From an uncultured Eubacteriales bacterium (GTDB lineage: Bacteria; Bacillota; Clostridia; Oscillospirales; Acutalibacteraceae): a stretch of DNA of 30,778 bases. A model generated the notes under the pieces. That model was not told the DNA's origin, did no database searches, and worked only from the letters and a program-made list of their open reading frames with translations. The stretch spans positions 1 through 30,778 of the forward strand of contig CAKUAQ010000027.1 of assembly GCA_934636435.1 (NCBI GenBank), given 5' to 3'. This document shows positions 15,533 through 23,553 of this stretch, in pieces (the first letter of the stretch is position 1; each line of letters starts with the position of its first letter). Both the position numbers and the translations under genes were made by a program.

Positions 15533-16300
15533 GTGAATATTCTCTGTATCGGTGACGTGGTCGGCCACATCGGTTGCAACCATTTGCAAGCCGTACTTCC
15601 CAAAATCAAGCGGGAACTGGATGTGGATGTGTGCATCGTCAACGGCGAAAATTCCGCCGACGGCAACGGCATCCTTCCCATCTCGGCAAAAGCCATATTT
15701 ACCGCCGGAGCTGATGTCATCACAGGCGGCAACCACACCTTCCGTCGACGCGACATCTATGATCAACTGGAAAAAAACGAGTTTCTGCTGCGTCCAGCCA
15801 ATATGCCCGTCGGCACGCCGGGACGGGGCATCACCTGCATCGACCGCGGACGGTATCAGGTGACGGTTATCAATTTGTTGGGCTGCGTCTATATGGAGGC
15901 GATGGACAGCCCCTTTGACACGCTGGATCAGTTACTGACCGAGGCGGGCAATCCGACGCTCTGCGTGGTGGACTTCCACGCCGAAGCCACAGCGGAAAAG
16001 CGGGCGCTAGCTGCCTGGGCAGACGGGCGCATCTCGGCATTGTTTGGCACCCACACCCACGTCGCCACCGCCGACGAGCAAATTCTCCCCGGCGGCACGG
16101 GGTTTCAAACCGATGTCGGTATGACCGGGCCGATTCAATCCTGTCTGGGGATCAAAACCGAGCTGGCGATCGAGAAAATGCGCACGAAGCTCCCGGTGCG
16201 GTTTTTTGCAGCGGAAGGCGATTGCGCGATGGACGGCGTACTATTCACCATCGACGAACGCACCGGTCATACTACAGCGGTGCGCCGCATACGGGCATAA
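15533..16300 (+). CDS. ymdB: YmdB family metallophosphoesterase
   Basis: The 255-residue protein has all family (TIGR00282) metal ligands: D8 in GDVVG, E39-N40 in NGEN, N67-H68 in GGNHTF, H149 in DFHAEATAEK, H174 and H176 in GTHTHV, then TDVGMTGP. YmdB hydrolyses 2',3'-cyclic nucleotides, binds two metal ions and in Bacillus controls the choice between motility and biofilm. The start is GTG 15533 with GGAAAGGGCGG upstream. The likely operon continues with DUF6062 (19-base gap) and a Nudix gene, to the terminator at 17531. The hairpin 19 bases upstream may control read-through. Confidence 0.95.
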   Translation: MNILCIGDVVGHIGCNHLQAVLPKIKRELDVDVCIVNGENSADGNGILPISAKAIFTAGADVITGGNHTFRRRDIYDQLEKNEFLLRPANMPVGTPGRGITCIDRGRYQVTVINLLGCVYMEAMDSPFDTLDQLLTEAGNPTLCVVDFHAEATAEKRALAAWADGRISALFGTHTHVATADEQILPGGTGFQTDVGMTGPIQSCLGIKTELAIEKMRTKLPVRFFAAEGDCAMDGVLFTIDERTGHTTAVRRIRA

Positions 16301-16319
16301 ACAGAAAAGGAGACAATTT

Positions 16320-17018
16320 ATGCGATACGATATCACGAACATTCCGGTAGCGGAGGTGTTTGAGGAACGGGACGGCTGCCCTCTCTGCCGTCTGCGGGAT
16401 CAGCTGGAGCAGCGGGTGGTGGAATACATCACCGGCGCCGCCATGATGGAGCCGGATATCCGCATCCAGACCAATAAACAGGGTTTCTGCATCGACCACT
16501 ACCGGCAAATGCTGGCCCGACGCAACCGGCTGAGCGTGGCGCTGATTCTGGAAAGCCATCTGGATGAAATGGAAAAGGAGATCTTCGCCGGTCTGCCGCT
16601 GGTGGGCAAAAGCCCTCGCGGGCAGGAAAAGGCTGCCTCCCGACGGGTGGACGACTGCTGGGTATGCAATCAGATGCGGGATACCACGGACAAGATGCTG
16701 GCCACCGTTTGCCGCACATGGGAGACGCAAAAGGAGTTTCAGCGGTTATTTGAGGAGCAGCCCTGCCTGTGTCTCCCCCATTTTGCCGCTCTGTCCCAAA
16801 CGGCGCAAAAGGTCATCAGCAAACGGGAACAGTCCTACTTCCTGCGCGCTGCGGCGGAATTGACCCGCAAGTACTTAAAAGAGCTGCGGAGCGATGTGCA
16901 CCATTTCACGGAAATGTACGATTATCGCAATGCCGGCGCCAATTCCGACGCCGACTGGGGCAATTCCAGAGATGCCATTGAGCGGGCAATACAGTATCTC
17001 ACCGCACGTCAACCGTAA
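16320..17018 (+). CDS. DUF6062 family protein, duplicated CxxC/CxxH modules
   Basis: This 232-residue protein starts MRYDITNIPVAEVFEERDGC and fits DUF6062, a Clostridia family of unknown function. I see two repeats of the same pattern: C20-x2-C23 with C57-x2-H60, and C113-x2-C116 with C151-x2-H154 (a further Cys at 149). Each could form one zinc site, and the segments between are helical. No signal peptide or membrane segment is present. AAAGGAGA lies seven bases before ATG 16320. It sits between ymdB and a Nudix hydrolase, so a role in nucleotide or RNA metabolism is possible, but this is only context. Confidence 0.8.
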   Translation: MRYDITNIPVAEVFEERDGCPLCRLRDQLEQRVVEYITGAAMMEPDIRIQTNKQGFCIDHYRQMLARRNRLSVALILESHLDEMEKEIFAGLPLVGKSPRGQEKAASRRVDDCWVCNQMRDTTDKMLATVCRTWETQKEFQRLFEEQPCLCLPHFAALSQTAQKVISKREQSYFLRAAAELTRKYLKELRSDVHHFTEMYDYRNAGANSDADWGNSRDAIERAIQYLTARQP

Positions 17019-17069
17019 ATAATGTTGCTTTCCGGTGTGGTATCGAACCGCATCGACGGAGGATGTGTC

Positions 17070-17519
17070 ATGGACAGAACCGAAACCGCCGAGCTGACCG
17101 TAGTATGCCTCATCGAGGATGGCGACCGGCTGCTCCTGCAAAACCGAACGAAAAAGGATTGGCAGGGATATGCCCTGCCGGGCGGTCATGTGGAACGGGG
17201 CGAATCGTTTGTAGACGCGGTGATCCGGGAAATGAAGGAAGAAACCGGCTTGGATATCAGTCACCCCCAATTGGTGGGAATAAAGCAGTTTCCTATCGAG
17301 AACGGACGGTATATCGTTCTGCTGTTCAAGGCGACCGAATGGTCGGGCCACGTCACCTCCTCGGAAGAAGGCGCCATGGAATGGGTCGAATACCGTCAGC
17401 TTGCGCATATGAAAACGGTTCCCGATATGGATGCGCTGCTACACGTGATGAACACGCCGGAATTGACCGAGTTCATATACCGGGTCCGGGAGGACAAATG
17501 GACCGTATCCATTCGTTAA
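17070..17519 (+). CDS. Nudix hydrolase, MutT/8-oxo-dGTP diphosphatase type
   Basis: The 149-residue product begins MDRTETAELTVVCLIEDGDR. The Nudix box is complete at 39-61: G39, E45, R53-E54, E57-E58, G60. Preceding WQGYALPGGHVERGE is typical of 8-oxo-dGTP diphosphatase-like members, which hydrolyse nucleoside diphosphates linked to another group using Mg or Mn. ATG 17070 has GGAGGA six bases upstream. It follows DUF6062 by 51 bases, and a hairpin terminator ends the unit at 17531-17573. Confidence 0.9.
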   Translation: MDRTETAELTVVCLIEDGDRLLLQNRTKKDWQGYALPGGHVERGESFVDAVIREMKEETGLDISHPQLVGIKQFPIENGRYIVLLFKATEWSGHVTSSEEGAMEWVEYRQLAHMKTVPDMDALLHVMNTPELTEFIYRVREDKWTVSIR

Positions 17520-17530
17520 TCCTGTCAACA

Positions 17531-17573
17531 ATGCATCCTCGTACTTTGCTGAGAAGGTGCGGGGATGTATTTT
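17531..17573 (+). terminator. Terminator after the Nudix gene
   Basis: ATGCATCCTCGTAC (17531-17544) pairs along its 14 bases, with several G-T pairs, with GTGCGGGGATGTAT (17557-17570), followed by TTT. The U-tract is short. Confidence 0.7.
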
Positions 17574-17594
17574 GCCCATCCGCCAAAACAGGGG

Positions 17595-17623
17595 TTGCCA
17601 AAGCAGCCGGTCTGTGATAGAAT
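17595..17623 (+). promoter_or_regulatory. Promoter of the first MATE gene
   Basis: TTGCCA (17595-17600) and TAGAAT (17618-17623) are 17 bases apart, 33 bases before the start codon. The leader is too short for a riboswitch. Confidence 0.75.
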
Positions 17624-17655
17624 AGTGCGGCATCTGAAAAAATGGAGGAAATCCA

Positions 17656-19059
17656 ATGGTACGTAAATTTATCGGAGACAAGGCGTTCTACCGCCGGGCG
17701 ATGGCCTTAGCGCTGCCGATCATGGTACAAAACGGCATCACCAACTTTGTCAGTATGCTGGATAACGTCATGGTAGGGCAGGTCGGCACCGTGCAAATGA
17801 CCGGTGTAGCCGTCGCCAATCAGCTGATCTTCGTATTCAACCTGTGTATCTTCGGCGCTGTGTCCGGAGCAGGCATTTTTGGCGCGCAGTATTTCGGCAG
17901 CGGCAACCACGAAGGCGTACGTCACACCTTTCGGTTCAAGCTGATCATCTGTGTGGTACTGACGCTGCTGTGCGGCGCAGTTTTCTTCCTGTGGGGCGAT
18001 CCGCTGGTGAGCGCCTATCTGAAAGGTGAGGGCAGCGCCGCCGATGCGGCGGCTTCACTGAGCTTTGCCCGGGACTATCTGCGGGTCATGCTGGTGGGGC
18101 TCATCCCCTATGCCGTCGTCCAGTGCTATTCCAGCACCCTGCGAGAATCCGGAGAGACTGTGCTGCCCATGGTGGCCGGCCTGACGGCTGTGGGTATCAA
18201 TCTGTGCTTTAACTACATTCTCATCTTTGGCAAGCTGGGCGCTCCCAAGTTGGGGGTCGTCGGCGCGGCCATCGCCACGGTCATATCCCGCTTCGCAGAG
18301 TTGATCATCGTGGCGGTATGGACACGCACCCACGCCGAGCGCAATCCGTTTATTGTGGGAGCGTTCCGCAGTCTGTATGTCCCCGGACGGCTGATAAAGC
18401 AGATCTCTCTCAAGGGACTGCCGCTGATGCTCAATGAGACCTTCTGGGCGGCCGGTATGGCCATGCTGACCCAGTGCTATTCCGTGCGGGGGCTGGATGT
18501 AGTGGCGGCCAATAACATTTCCAGCACCTTCTTCAACGTGTTTTCCGTGGCGTTCCAGGCCATCGGCGTGGCCATCGGCATTATCCTCGGCCAGCTGCTG
18601 GGCGCCGGGCAAACCGACGAAGCACGAGACAGCAGCCGCAAGCTAATCGCCTTCTCGGTATTTATTAGTGTACTGGTGGCCCTTGTCTACGCTGTGGCTG
18701 CGGAGTTCATCCCCCACATCTACAACACCGAACCGGATATCCGCCTGACCGCCACCCGGCTCATGCAGATCTCCGCACTGGTATTCCCGTTGGATGCGTT
18801 CGCCAACGCCTCCTACTTCACTCTGCGGTCCGGCGGAAAAACGCTGGTCACGATCCTGTTTGACAGCTGTTTTGTATGGGCGGTACAAGTGCCAACAGCG
18901 CTGGCGCTGAGTCGGCTCACCGCCATGCCCATTCTGCCGCTGTTTGCCGTTTGCCAGCTTCTGTGCTTCATCAAGTGTGTATTCGGCTATTGGCTGGTGA
19001 AGAAGGGCATCTGGATCCGCAATATTGTAGCGGACACACAGCCGACAGCAGCCGAATGA
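17656..19059 (+). CDS. MATE family efflux transporter
   Basis: The 467-residue protein starts MVRKFIGDKAFYRRAMALAL and has about twelve hydrophobic helices. MATE landmarks are LPIMVQNGITNFVSMLDNVMVGQ near 20-45 and SGAGIFGAQYFGSGN near 75. These carriers use a sodium or proton gradient to export cationic drugs, dyes or metabolites. GGAGG lies seven bases before ATG 17656. Its own promoter and terminator make it a single-gene unit. It is not a close copy of the second MATE gene at 20181-21578. Substrate unknown. Confidence 0.92.
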   Translation: MVRKFIGDKAFYRRAMALALPIMVQNGITNFVSMLDNVMVGQVGTVQMTGVAVANQLIFVFNLCIFGAVSGAGIFGAQYFGSGNHEGVRHTFRFKLIICVVLTLLCGAVFFLWGDPLVSAYLKGEGSAADAAASLSFARDYLRVMLVGLIPYAVVQCYSSTLRESGETVLPMVAGLTAVGINLCFNYILIFGKLGAPKLGVVGAAIATVISRFAELIIVAVWTRTHAERNPFIVGAFRSLYVPGRLIKQISLKGLPLMLNETFWAAGMAMLTQCYSVRGLDVVAANNISSTFFNVFSVAFQAIGVAIGIILGQLLGAGQTDEARDSSRKLIAFSVFISVLVALVYAVAAEFIPHIYNTEPDIRLTATRLMQISALVFPLDAFANASYFTLRSGGKTLVTILFDSCFVWAVQVPTALALSRLTAMPILPLFAVCQLLCFIKCVFGYWLVKKGIWIRNIVADTQPTAAE

Positions 19060-19081
19060 TCCACATCAAAGCCATCAAAGG

Positions 19082-19118
19082 AACGCCTGCCTCCCTTTCG
19101 CGGGGAGGCAGGCGTTTT
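19082..19118 (+). terminator. Terminator after the first MATE gene
   Basis: AACGCCTGCCTCCC (19082-19095) pairs perfectly with GGGAGGCAGGCGTT (19103-19116) around a 7-base loop, and TT follows. Confidence 0.88.
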
Positions 19119-19300
19119 CAATGTGTCCGGGAATCTTGACATACCCTGAAATCGGCCAAAAAGCCAAGGTGCATGGCTACATGAACTTTCCGACTTCTTC
19201 CGGGAGCGCTTTTGCCAGTTTATTCTACGCTCCTGCGCCCTATGGGCTATTTGACAGACATAGAGTCTGTATCCCCTACGAGAGATACAGGCATTCCATC
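19119..19300. other. Intergenic region between convergent MATE and rluD-like genes
   Basis: No gene is supported. A CTGTATC/GATACAG hairpin lies at 19268-19291 and a GGAGCG/CGCTCC pair spans about 19202-19233. Neither has a T-run, so the minus-strand operon end is not clearly marked. Confidence 0.5.
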
Positions 19301-20188
19301 TCATTTTTGCTCCTGCCACAGGCCATGGGCCGCCAGCAGCTGACGCATATCCTCCGGCAGCGGGGCAGAAAACGTCATAACCTCGTCCGTCACCGGATGA
19401 TGCAACGTCATGCGACCGCAGTGCAATCCATGACGAGGCAAATAGGTCTCATCCGTGCCGTACATGGTATCCCCCGCCAGCGGATATCCCATCCACGCCA
19501 TATGCACACGGATCTGGTGCGTACGTCCGGTCTCCAGCACCAGGCGCACCAGCGAGATCTCCCCATCGGTACCCAGACTCTCCCAGTGGGTGACGCTGGA
19601 CTTGCCGCCCTCCCCTACTTCCCGGGTGATGCAGCAGCCTTCCTTGACACGAATGGGTCGGTCGATCGTGCCGCTGCCGGCGAGCGCGCCCAACACCACC
19701 GCCAGATACTCCTTTTGCGGTTTCTGTGCCAGCGCATAGGCCACATGGGGACTTTTCGCCGCCAACAACAGGCCACTGGTGTTACGGTCCAGACGGTTCA
19801 CCGGACGAAAGGACAGCGGCGTGCCCTGCCGTTCAAAATACCCCACTACCGCATTGGCCAGCGTCGGCTCCGGTTTTCCGGCGGAAGGATGCACCGCCAG
19901 ATAGGGCGGCTTGTCGATCACCAATATATGCTCATCCTCATATACGATCGACAGCGGCATATCCGCCCCCTCAATGCGCACCGCGTCCTCCGGCATCTGC
20001 ACCCGTACCGTCTGACCGGCACGCAGCCGGTCGATGGAGCGCAGCGGCACACCGTCGGCGGTCATGCCGCCTTCCACCCGCTTGAGCTTCACCACCATCC
20101 GCCAGGACAGCCCGCAATGCTGCCGCAGGAAGCTCTGCATGGTGGCATTATCCCATTCCGGCGACACCGAAAATACGTACTCAGCCAT
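19301..20188 (-). CDS. RluA/RluD-family pseudouridine synthase
   Basis: The 295-residue protein begins MAEYVFSVSPEWDNATMQSF. An S4-like RNA-binding segment (about 15-70) precedes the catalytic domain, which has the RLD active site in VNRLDRNTSGLLL (catalytic Asp in RLD) and the C-terminal GRTHQIRVHMAWMGYPLAGD. The usual His before RLD is Asn here. Members isomerise uridine in 23S rRNA or tRNA. ATG 20188 overlaps the end of the upstream MATE gene by eight bases; a longer frame upstream lies inside that gene and is not conserved. The RNA target cannot be told from sequence alone. Confidence 0.9.
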   Translation of the reverse strand: MAEYVFSVSPEWDNATMQSFLRQHCGLSWRMVVKLKRVEGGMTADGVPLRSIDRLRAGQTVRVQMPEDAVRIEGADMPLSIVYEDEHILVIDKPPYLAVHPSAGKPEPTLANAVVGYFERQGTPLSFRPVNRLDRNTSGLLLAAKSPHVAYALAQKPQKEYLAVVLGALAGSGTIDRPIRVKEGCCITREVGEGGKSSVTHWESLGTDGEISLVRLVLETGRTHQIRVHMAWMGYPLAGDTMYGTDETYLPRHGLHCGRMTLHHPVTDEVMTFSAPLPEDMRQLLAAHGLWQEQK

Positions 20189-21578
20189 GTGCCGGCTCCG
20201 TTTCACCCGTCGCCGACGGTTGGAGCATCGATTCCGCCGCCCGCCGCCGTATCTGACGCATATAGTGACGGAACATCCAGTATTCCACCACAAAGGTCAG
20301 TGTCCAGGAGATAGGATAGGACACATACAGGTTCTCCGGCGTGCGGAAAATAGCAAACACCGTATAAATCCACACAATTCGGAACACGCACACGCCCATA
20401 ACCGTTGCGATCATCGGTGCCAGCGAAAAGCCCATGCCCCGCACGGAGCCGGTGGTTACATCCATGATGCCGCACAAAAAATAGGGCAGACAAATGTACG
20501 CCATCCGGCTCAATCCATAGGTGATTGCCTCGGGGGAATCCGTAATATAAATACCCAGCAGCGGACGCCCGAGGAAGTATGCCACCGCCCCCAGCACCAC
20601 GCCGACCACGGTGACGCACGCCAGGCAGGTGTGCAGGATCTTCGGAATCCGGTCATACCGACAGGCTCCGATATTCTGTCCGGTGAAATTCAACGAGGTC
20701 TGGCTGAATGCATTGATGGACACATACACAAAGCCCTCCAAATTGGACGCGGCAGCATTGCCGGACATCACCACCTCACCGAAGGAGTTGATGGACGACT
20801 GGATCAACACATTGGAGATAGAAAACAGCGAACCCTGGATTCCGGCCGGCAGGCCGATGCGCACCATCTTGAAAAAAGGCTTTTTGTGAAATCGCAGCTT
20901 TTGCAACTCCAGCTTACAGGCGTCGGTGCGCTTATGCAGCGCCCACAGCACCAGCACCGCCGATACCGTCTGTGAAATCGCTGTAGCCAATGCCACACCC
21001 GCCACATTCATATCGAACGCTACGACAAACAGCACATTCAGCAGAATGTTCAGCACTCCGGCCACCGTCAGATAGATCAGCGGGCTTTCCGTATCCCCCG
21101 CCGCCCGCAGCAGTGCCGCGCCGTAGTTATACAGCATACTGGCGGTCATGCCGCAGAAATACAGCCGCATATAGACGCTGGATAATCCCAGCACCGAATC
21201 CGGCGTGTCCATCCAGCGCAAAAAGTCCGGCGCCAGCCACAAACCGATGACCGTCATGATGAGTCCGCTGATGGCTGCGGTCGGAATGGCGGTATGGACC
21301 GTGCGGTGTACTTCTTCATCATTTTTGGCGCCGATGGCCTGCGCCACCGCCACACCGGCTCCGATCGACAGCCCGATAAACAGGTTGACGATCAGATTTG
21401 TCAGCGAACCGGTGGCCCCCACCGCCGCCACATATATGCTGCCGCAAAACTGCCCCACCACGATCAGATCGGCGGCGTTAAAAAACAGCTGCAACAGACT
21501 GGTGAGGATAATGGGGATAGTGTACCGGATAATATTGGGGAGCAGTGCCCCGTCGGACATATTGATTTCACGCTTCAT
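20181..21578 (-). CDS. MATE family efflux transporter (second)
   Basis: The 465-residue product starts MKREINMSDGALLPNIIRYT and has about twelve helices, with IPIILTSLLQLFFNAADLIVVGQF near 20-45 and VGATGSLTNLIVNLFIGLSIGAGVAVAQ near 55-85. GGAGA lies seven bases before ATG 21578. It follows the transketolase C gene by 68 bases that contain two overlapping hairpins, and overlaps the pseudouridine synthase gene. Substrate unknown. Confidence 0.92.
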   Translation of the reverse strand: MKREINMSDGALLPNIIRYTIPIILTSLLQLFFNAADLIVVGQFCGSIYVAAVGATGSLTNLIVNLFIGLSIGAGVAVAQAIGAKNDEEVHRTVHTAIPTAAISGLIMTVIGLWLAPDFLRWMDTPDSVLGLSSVYMRLYFCGMTASMLYNYGAALLRAAGDTESPLIYLTVAGVLNILLNVLFVVAFDMNVAGVALATAISQTVSAVLVLWALHKRTDACKLELQKLRFHKKPFFKMVRIGLPAGIQGSLFSISNVLIQSSINSFGEVVMSGNAAASNLEGFVYVSINAFSQTSLNFTGQNIGACRYDRIPKILHTCLACVTVVGVVLGAVAYFLGRPLLGIYITDSPEAITYGLSRMAYICLPYFLCGIMDVTTGSVRGMGFSLAPMIATVMGVCVFRIVWIYTVFAIFRTPENLYVSYPISWTLTFVVEYWMFRHYMRQIRRRAAESMLQPSATGETEPAHG

Positions 21579-21595
21579 CGTTTTTTCTCCTTGCC

Positions 21596-21645
21596 GGACG
21601 GCGAAAAGGGGCGATGCGCCGTCCCCGGCCACCGACCCCTTTTCG
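21596..21645 (-). promoter_or_regulatory. Two mutually exclusive hairpins before the second MATE gene
   Basis: Hairpin A pairs CGAAAAGGGG with CCCCTTTTCG (21636-21645 with 21602-21611), ten perfect bases. Hairpin B pairs GGACGGCG with CGCCGTCC (21617-21624 with 21596-21603). They share bases 21602-21603, and B ends five bases before the Shine-Dalgarno. No T-run follows A. It may act as an attenuator, a processing site or a partial terminator. Confidence 0.55.
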
Positions 21646-21646
21646 G

Positions 21647-22597
21647 TTATTCTCGTTTCTGTGCGATCGCCTGCCTGATCTTCTCCGCAATATGCTCCGC
21701 CGTCAGGCCATAGAGCTTCAGCAGCTCCACCGCCGGGCCTGACTGCCCGAAGGTGTCCTCAACGCCCACCCGCAGCACCGGCACCGGACAGGTTTCGCAC
21801 ACCACTTCTGCCACAGCGCTGCCCAGACCGCCGATAATGTTATGCTCCTCGGCGGTGACGATCGCTCCGGTTTCTCGGGCCGCCTTTTCGATGCATTCCC
21901 GGTCAATGGGCTTGATGGTGGCCATGTTGACCACCCGCACAGAAATTCCCTGCTCTTTCAGCTGCTCCGCCGCAACGAGCGCCTCATTCACCAACAAGCC
22001 GGTGGCAATGATCGTCGCTTCGGTGCCCTCCACCAACGTCTTGGCCTTACCGATCACGAACGGCTCCGCCGGATCGGTGATCATCGGCACCGCCAGCCGC
22101 CCGAACCGCAGATACACCGGCCCCTGCCAATCGGCGGCAGCTTTCACCGCAGCCTTGGCCTCCGCACCGTCTGCCGGGTTGAGGATCACCATGCCCGGGA
22201 TGGTGCGCATCAGTCCGATATCCTCACAGCACTGATGGGTGGCCCCATCCTCCCCCACGGACACGCCCGCATGGGTCGCGCCAATCTTCACGTTCAGGTG
22301 GGGATAGCCGATGGAGTTGCGCACCTGCTCAAAGGCACGCCCGGCCGCAAACATCGCAAAAGAGGAGGCGAACACCAGCTTGCCGGTGGATGCCATACCG
22401 GCGGCAATGCTCATCATATTGCCCTCGGCGATACCCACATCCACAAACCGCTCCGGACACGCCTTCTTAAACGTACCGGTCTTGGTGGCCGCCGCCAGAT
22501 CGGCGTCCAGCACCACCAGCTCCGGATGGGTGGCACTCAGCTCCACCAGCGCTTCACCGTAAGCGTCGCGGGTCGCCTGCTTGATCACGTCTGCCAT
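21647..22597 (-). CDS. Transketolase, C-terminal subunit
   Basis: The 316-residue protein begins MADVIKQATRDAYGEALVEL and contains the pyrimidine-binding and C-terminal domains of transketolase: DVGIAEGNMMSIAAGMASTGK near 52 holds the catalytic Glu, and GEDGATHQCCEDIGLMRTIPG near 115 follows. With the N-terminal subunit it forms the heteromeric transketolase of many Clostridia and archaea, which moves two-carbon units in the pentose phosphate pathway. GGAGGG lies seven bases before ATG 22597, and the gap to the upstream gene is three bases. Confidence 0.95.
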   Translation of the reverse strand: MADVIKQATRDAYGEALVELSATHPELVVLDADLAAATKTGTFKKACPERFVDVGIAEGNMMSIAAGMASTGKLVFASSFAMFAAGRAFEQVRNSIGYPHLNVKIGATHAGVSVGEDGATHQCCEDIGLMRTIPGMVILNPADGAEAKAAVKAAADWQGPVYLRFGRLAVPMITDPAEPFVIGKAKTLVEGTEATIIATGLLVNEALVAAEQLKEQGISVRVVNMATIKPIDRECIEKAARETGAIVTAEEHNIIGGLGSAVAEVVCETCPVPVLRVGVEDTFGQSGPAVELLKLYGLTAEHIAEKIRQAIAQKRE

Positions 22598-22600
22598 TTG

Positions 22601-23443
22601 TCAGCCCTCCAGTTCTTTGATCCGGGCGGTGATCTCCGCCACGGCGATGTCGTATTGCTCCCGCTTGGGCGCCGCACCGTGCCAGCCGCACTGGTTCTCC
22701 ATATAGGACACACCCCTGCCCTTGACGGTTTTCTGGACGATGGCAGTAGGCTTGCCCTTGACCGTGCGAGCCTCTTTCAGCGCCCCTTCGATCTGCTCCA
22801 GATCGTTGCCGTCAATCTCCACCACATGAAAACCGAAGGCGGCGAACTTCTCCGGGATGGGATACGGAGAGTTGACATCCTCCACCGTGCCGTCGATCTG
22901 CAGATTGTTATTATCCACCAGCACCACCAGGTTGTCCAGCTTCTTAGCCGCCGCAAACATGGCCGCCTCCCAGACCTGCCCCTCCTGAATCTCCCCGTCA
23001 CCGACGATGGTATACACCCGATACGCCTGACCGTCCATCTTGCCGGCCAGCGCCATACCCACCGCGCAGGAAATTCCCTGTCCCAGCGAACCGGAGGACA
23101 TATCCACACCGGGAATGTGCTTCATATCCGGATGCCCCTGCAAAATAGAGCCGACGTGCCGCAGGGTGGGAATCAGATCCGTGGAAAAATAGCCGCGCAG
23201 CGCCAGCGCGCCGTACAGCGCCGGTGCCGCATGCCCCTTGGACAGCACAAAGCGGTCCCGCTGCGCCCAATGAGGGTCAGCCGGATCAATGCGCATCTCC
23301 CTCCAGTAGAGATAGGCCAGATCCTCGGCAATCGAAAGAGAGCCGCCGGGGTGGCCGCTCTTCGCGTGATAAGTGCCCTCAATAACTGCCAGACGGATCT
23401 TCTCCGCCATCAGCATGAGCTGTTGTTTTTCCTTTGCATCCAT
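22601..23443 (-). CDS. Transketolase, N-terminal subunit
   Basis: The 280-residue protein has the thiamine diphosphate motif GDGEIQEGQVWEAAMFAAAK...NN near 150-180 and early transketolase features KSGHPGGSLSIAEDLAYLYW (27-46) and RFVLSKGHAAPALYG. It binds the diphosphate end of ThDP, and the C-terminal subunit completes each active site. ATG 23443 is supported by similarity; AAAGG lies 13 bases upstream, which is long. It is the first gene of a minus operon that continues through the C subunit, a MATE exporter and a pseudouridine synthase. Confidence 0.95.
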   Translation of the reverse strand: MDAKEKQQLMLMAEKIRLAVIEGTYHAKSGHPGGSLSIAEDLAYLYWREMRIDPADPHWAQRDRFVLSKGHAAPALYGALALRGYFSTDLIPTLRHVGSILQGHPDMKHIPGVDMSSGSLGQGISCAVGMALAGKMDGQAYRVYTIVGDGEIQEGQVWEAAMFAAAKKLDNLVVLVDNNNLQIDGTVEDVNSPYPIPEKFAAFGFHVVEIDGNDLEQIEGALKEARTVKGKPTAIVQKTVKGRGVSYMENQCGWHGAAPKREQYDIAVAEITARIKELEG

Positions 23444-23498
23444 GTGGTGATACCAACCTTTCCGGAGGGTGCAGCCGCGCCCGCCAATTCTTCGCCTT

Positions 23499-23507
23499 AT
23501 TCTACCA
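23499..23507 (-). promoter_or_regulatory. Extended -10 promoter of the transketolase operon
   Basis: On minus the sequence reads TGG-TAGAAT, a good extended -10. No good -35 lies 16-18 bases upstream. It points to the transketolase start 56 bases away. Confidence 0.6.
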
Positions 23508-23521
23508 TATTCGGGCGAAAA

Positions 23522-23553
23522 ATTCCACCCCTATTTGCAAAAGACGGGGGTTA
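23522..23553 (-). terminator. Probable terminator of the PHP-DHH operon
   Basis: On minus, ACCCC overlapping the DHH stop codon pairs with GGGGT 15 bases later, followed by GGAATTTTT. The stem is short (5 bases), so confidence is modest. Confidence 0.4.
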
